Source: Moorella glycerini (lineage in GTDB: Bacteria; Bacillota; DSM-521; Neomoorellales; Neomoorellaceae). From it: a DNA stretch of 64,000 bases. Made by a program: the position numbers and the translations under genes. A model generated the notes under the pieces. The model was not told the DNA's origin. It saw only the letters and a list, made by a program, of their open reading frames with translations, and did no database searches. The DNA lies in contig NZ_CP046244.1 in NCBI RefSeq assembly GCF_009735625.1, positions 248,001-312,000 on the forward strand. The letters are read 5' to 3'. Shown here one piece after another: positions 60,951 through 64,000 of the stretch; position 1 is the first letter of the stretch, and each line of letters begins with the position of its first letter.

Positions 60951-61082
60951 TTACCAAAACTTGAGCCCTCGCAGCCTCCACCTCAAACCGGCCTTATCGT
61001 GAACAATAACATAGGAATAGCCCGCTAGTTCTCTCTTCAACGCAATAATCGTATCTTTCCGCCTCGTAGAAACTATAATCAC
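60951..61082 (-). CDS. Small ORF between TRAP permease and dehydrogenase (unrecognised)
   Basis: 43 residues from a GTG with GGAGGAC about 10 bases upstream: VIIVSTRRKDTIIALKRELA, then GYSYVIVHDKAG and a basic Trp-rich end LRWRLRGLKFW. No family recognised. The frame is open up to the permease stop, so it could also be vestigial. Codon pattern (alternating hydrophobic and charged residues) looks protein-like. Confidence 0.35.
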   Translation of the reverse strand: MIIVSTRRKDTIIALKRELAGYSYVIVHDKAGLRWRLRGLKFW

Positions 61083-61112
61083 ACGTATCGCAAAGTCCTC
61101 CAAGTTTTGAAG

Positions 61113-63104
61113 CTATGATTTCGCTAACTCTCTGTCTAAAGCTTCAAGAGCTTTCCGTCTGCTGGCAACCTTTTGAATGGCAAATATGACGGCGAATATC
61201 CCGTAACCCATAAGATCTGTCAACAATCCTGGCTTAATTAAGAGCAAAGCAGCAGCTAACAGTAATACCCGTTCCACAGGAGTAAGCCTTGTGAGTAGCC
61301 AGCCCTGCACCGCTGCCGCCAGAGCTGTGGTTCCAAGTAAGGCCGATAGAACAGCCAAACCTATTGCAGCCGGACCCCCCTGAAACAGTAGTTCCCGTCC
61401 AAAAACAAACATATAAGGGACGATGAAACCAGCCAGACCGATTCTTACTGCTGTCCAGCCCACGGCCCACATAGGCGCCTCGGCAATGGCGGCAGCAGCG
61501 TAGGCAGCAATGGCAACTGGCGGCGTGATGGTAGCCAGACAGGCAAAATAGAAGATGAACATATGCGCCGCGAGTTCTGGGATTCCCATTTGCGTCAGAA
61601 CAGGAGGAATTACAGCAGCTGCGGTGGCGTAAGCAGCTACAGTAGGTAGGCCCATTCCCAGAATGATAGTAATGATCATACTCAAGAATAGTGCCAACCA
61701 CAAGTTACCACCTGCAAAGCCAAGAATTATCGAAGTTGCTTTCAATCCTAAACCAGTGAGAGAAAGTATGCCGATGACGATCCCCGCTCCGGCGCAGGTG
61801 GCTGCTATATCCATTGTACCCCTAGCAGCAGTAGCCATGACATCAAGGATGCCCTTCAACCCAAAAATTCGTTCCCGTTTTAACCAACTGCTACCTAGGG
61901 TTATGAGAATGGCCCATAAAGCGGCGCGAGTGGGCGAGGATTCCATCACTACTAAAACGAAGATTAAACCCAGTAGAGGCAGAAGCAGATACCCCTCACC
62001 AGCGATTAAACGGCGGAGGTTCGGCAGTTTATCCCGGGACAACCCTTGTATTCCCATCTTGGCGGCCTCAAAATCCACCATCCAATAGAGGCTAACATAA
62101 TACAAAATAGCCGGGATGGCGGCCGCAATAGCTATTTGGTAGTAGGGAATACCTACTACCTCCGACATGAGGAAGGCGGCCGCGCCCATTACCGGGGGCA
62201 TTAACTGTCCGCCCGTGGAAGCCACGGCTTCAATGGCTCCTGCTACAGCGGCGCGAAATCCCGCCCGTTTCATGGGGGGAATGGTCAAATAACCATCAAC
62301 TATCACGTTAGCAACGGCACTGCCCGAAATCGTACCAAAAAGGGCACTAGAAATTATTGGTACCTTCGCGATACCACCCCGGCTGCGCCCCGTAACAGCC
62401 AACGCCAGTTTGATAAACAACTCTCCTGCCCCGGAGCGCTGGAGAAAGGTACCGAAAAGGATGAAGATGAAAACATACTGCGCCGAAACACCCAAGGGAA
62501 TAGTATATATGCCCACCGGGCTGAATAAAAAGCTTATAATCCTGTTAAAGGAATAGCCGCGATGCCATAGCATCCCTGGAAGTTGCGGTCCGACCAGGGC
62601 ATATACTATAAAAAATAGTGCTATAATGGGTAAAGCGTAACCGGAAGTGCGCCGCATCATCTCCATGACCACGATTACCGCCAGTAACCCGAACAGCATA
62701 TCCGCCGGCGTTGCCAGGGCACCACCCGCCCGATACATAAGAGCTCTGAAATCCAGTATTACATATATTATTGTAGCGACAGATGCTACTATAAGCAGAC
62801 CATCGACCACTGAAGGTCGATCTTTGGGCGACCGGGTGTTAGCCGGTATTAACAGGAAAACTAGTATAGAAGCAAAAACCAAGTGGCCGCCCCTAAAAAG
62901 CCAAGGATCAATAGAGGTCACATATAGTACATAAAGATGGAAGAGCGTCATCAGTACTCCTACTATATAGGCAAACGTTCCCACCTTTCCCCTTAGGGTC
63001 CGTAAGCGAACGACCCTAGCTTCTCCTTCAAGATTCAAGAGCGTATCCTGGTCCTCAGTTGTTACTCCACTACCTTTTATAGCCAGATCTTCACTTTTTT
63101 CCAT
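61113..63104 (-). CDS. TRAP transporter fused permease (DctQ-DctM, TAXI-associated)
   Basis: 663 residues. An N-terminal four-helix DctQ-like part is fused to the 12-helix DctM-like part: SAQYVFIFILFGTFLQRSGA, GGIAKVPIISSALFGTISGS (TRAP signature), MKRAGFRAAVAGAIEAVAST, GGQLMPPVMGAAAFLMSEVV, GMGLPTVAAYATAAAVIPP. This is the fused form that works with TAXI-type binding proteins and is driven by a cation gradient. RBS GGGAGGA. The binding-protein gene lies 226 bases upstream. Confidence 0.92.
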   Translation of the reverse strand: MEKSEDLAIKGSGVTTEDQDTLLNLEGEARVVRLRTLRGKVGTFAYIVGVLMTLFHLYVLYVTSIDPWLFRGGHLVFASILVFLLIPANTRSPKDRPSVVDGLLIVASVATIIYVILDFRALMYRAGGALATPADMLFGLLAVIVVMEMMRRTSGYALPIIALFFIVYALVGPQLPGMLWHRGYSFNRIISFLFSPVGIYTIPLGVSAQYVFIFILFGTFLQRSGAGELFIKLALAVTGRSRGGIAKVPIISSALFGTISGSAVANVIVDGYLTIPPMKRAGFRAAVAGAIEAVASTGGQLMPPVMGAAAFLMSEVVGIPYYQIAIAAAIPAILYYVSLYWMVDFEAAKMGIQGLSRDKLPNLRRLIAGEGYLLLPLLGLIFVLVVMESSPTRAALWAILITLGSSWLKRERIFGLKGILDVMATAARGTMDIAATCAGAGIVIGILSLTGLGLKATSIILGFAGGNLWLALFLSMIITIILGMGLPTVAAYATAAAVIPPVLTQMGIPELAAHMFIFYFACLATITPPVAIAAYAAAAIAEAPMWAVGWTAVRIGLAGFIVPYMFVFGRELLFQGGPAAIGLAVLSALLGTTALAAAVQGWLLTRLTPVERVLLLAAALLLIKPGLLTDLMGYGIFAVIFAIQKVASRRKALEALDRELAKS

Positions 63105-63330
63105 AAATATCCTCCCTTAAACAGCATAATGACCGTTACTCTTAATCTCTACTTTTTTTGCCATGCCCGTGGGCCTTCCCCTCAGGCTAAATGAAAATCC
63201 TAACACCTCCGAGACCGGGTTGCCGACCCACCGCGCCAACCAAAAGGCACGCAAGCTAAACCTTGAAAGGCGGACAACCCGGCCCCCAGACTTGCTAAAT
63301 ACTTTGGTTACCTTCAGACCAGATATTTCT

Positions 63331-64000
63331 TTATTTCTTCATTTCCGGAGGAATAGCCCCATCAGGGAGTTGTATCCCCTTTTCCTTAAAATACCTCACC
63401 GCTCCGGGATGAAGGGGGAAGGTAGCATACTTAGCATTTTCCGGTAAAGCGTCAACCGCAGCTTTATAGCTGGCAACCAGGTCCTTGTTGTTTTCGGAAG
63501 CAGCTTTGACCACCGCGTAGATAAAGTCCTCAGGTAGATCTTTATGGGTACCCACAAAGGTCCACACCACCAACGTCGTAACGGGTTCTGTCTGACCTTT
63601 GTACGTATTGGCCGGGATAGTCCCTACAGCCAGCGGGTTCTTGGCAGCAAACTCCTCAGCGTCCTTCTTATTAACCCCGATGATGGCTATATTCCGGGTG
63701 ATAGCCATCTCCTGTGCCGCCGGAGCAGGTACCCCGCTCCAGGCCCCGACCGCGTCAATTTGCCCATTGACTAGTAGCTCATTGGCGTCGGAAAAGTTAG
63801 CCATATTAGTAACCCTCTTAGGCTTGATATTGAAGTAATTGAATAATTTCATCCCGTAATCATTGAGAAAACTCCCAGGCCCGGACATATCTACTGCACG
63901 ACCATTCAGATCACGAAAATCCTTAATCTCTTTATCGGCAAAGGCCCACCAGTGCAGATACTGGGGAAACATGGGGAAGACAGCCCTGAGGTCGCTGTAT
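63331..64000 (-). CDS. TAXI-family TRAP binding protein (partial, N-terminus cut off)
   Basis: At least 223 residues visible; the frame is open to the window edge (LRAVFPMFPQYLHWWAFAD continues from there). Features: VDMSGPGSFLNDYGMKLF, INLUDING the conserved glycine-rich ligand loop, VNGQIDAVGAWSGVPAPA, AVGTIPANTYKGQTEPVTTL and the closing YFKEKGIQLPDGAIPPEMKK. TAXI proteins capture organic acids or amino acids for the fused permease encoded next. Substrate unknown. Confidence 0.88.
   Translation of the reverse strand, partial: YSDLRAVFPMFPQYLHWWAFADKEIKDFRDLNGRAVDMSGPGSFLNDYGMKLFNYFNIKPKRVTNMANFSDANELLVNGQIDAVGAWSGVPAPAAQEMAITRNIAIIGVNKKDAEEFAAKNPLAVGTIPANTYKGQTEPVTTLVVWTFVGTHKDLPEDFIYAVVKAASENNKDLVASYKAAVDALPENAKYATFPLHPGAVRYFKEKGIQLPDGAIPPEMKK

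Noticed and set aside
63120-63303. Open frame on the minus strand between TAXI protein and permease
   Set aside because: About 60 codons are open, but there is no usable start with ribosome site and no recognisable pattern; overlapping plus-strand frame likewise.

Overview
The window comes from a thermophilic, spore-forming, acetogen-type Firmicute very close to Moorella. The best single indicator is the small one-cluster ferredoxin at 4.5 kb, which is nearly the M. thermoacetica ferredoxin I as I remember it but with several substitutions, so this may be a Moorella species other than M. thermoacetica. Spore genes (ytaF, ytrH/ytrI, an alpha/beta-type SASP-like gene, a gerA operon), a TRAP (MtrB) regulator, GTG/TTG starts and strong AGGAGG ribosome sites fit a Gram-positive endospore former. 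No replication origin, rRNA operon or CRISPR array was seen.

Layout. 0-1.5 kb: a group II intron (class C type) with its reverse transcriptase, inserted just behind the terminator of a ccdA-resA thiol-redox operon. 3-6.3 kb: membrane glycosyltransferase, ferredoxin, DUF3243 and a secreted amidase-like protein. 6.6-13.3 kb: tRNA-Leu, then a leftward block for NAD salvage (pncB-like), lytic transglycosylase, coaE, ytaF, mutM and polA. 13.4-15 kb: an ECF sigma factor broken by a frameshift and its intact zinc-finger anti-sigma partner, followed by a second tRNA-Leu. 15.4-23.2 kb: EamA exporter and an alpha-glucan group (GH57 branching enzyme fused to a GT4 glycogen-synthase-like domain, DUF4912, GH13 glycosidase) plus a polysaccharide deacetylase. 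23.3-26.7 kb: a cbiMQO metal importer with its own promoter and an attenuator-like leader, next to a DUF134-zinc-ribbon regulator. 26.8-34.6 kb: a deacetylase-like membrane protein, minC, DUF169, a carboxyltransferase (OadA/PycB type), pyk and pfkA. 34.7-36.3 kb: an IS110-family element with a long non-coding end that is a candidate bridge-RNA locus. 36.4-42.2 kb: DUF2007, mtrB, coaD, dnaE, ytrH, ytrI, SASP. 42.2-50.1 kb: YkvI-like transporter, LysR/YeiH pair, rubrerythrin-like protein and a gerAA-gerAC-gerAB operon. 50.2-56.7 kb: tRNA-Pro, trmL, DUF503, an aconitase-family hydratase, a ferredoxin-like protein, nth, a thiamine-binding-like protein and pckA.

56.8-64 kb looks like an acquired catabolic island: a decayed IS1380-type transposase, a second aconitase-family hydratase, a D-2-hydroxyacid dehydrogenase, the orphan C-terminus of a lost TRAP permease, an intact fused TRAP permease and a TAXI-type binding protein cut by the window edge. 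The likely theme is uptake and dehydration/oxidation of a hydroxy-carboxylate; the substrate cannot be read from the sequence.

The leads most worth checking are the IS110 element with an 8-bp repeat at both ends and a structured non-coding end, the mutually exclusive stems in the cbiM leader, the frameshifted ECF sigma factor, and the TRAP/aconitase island with a permease remnant translationally abutting the dehydrogenase.
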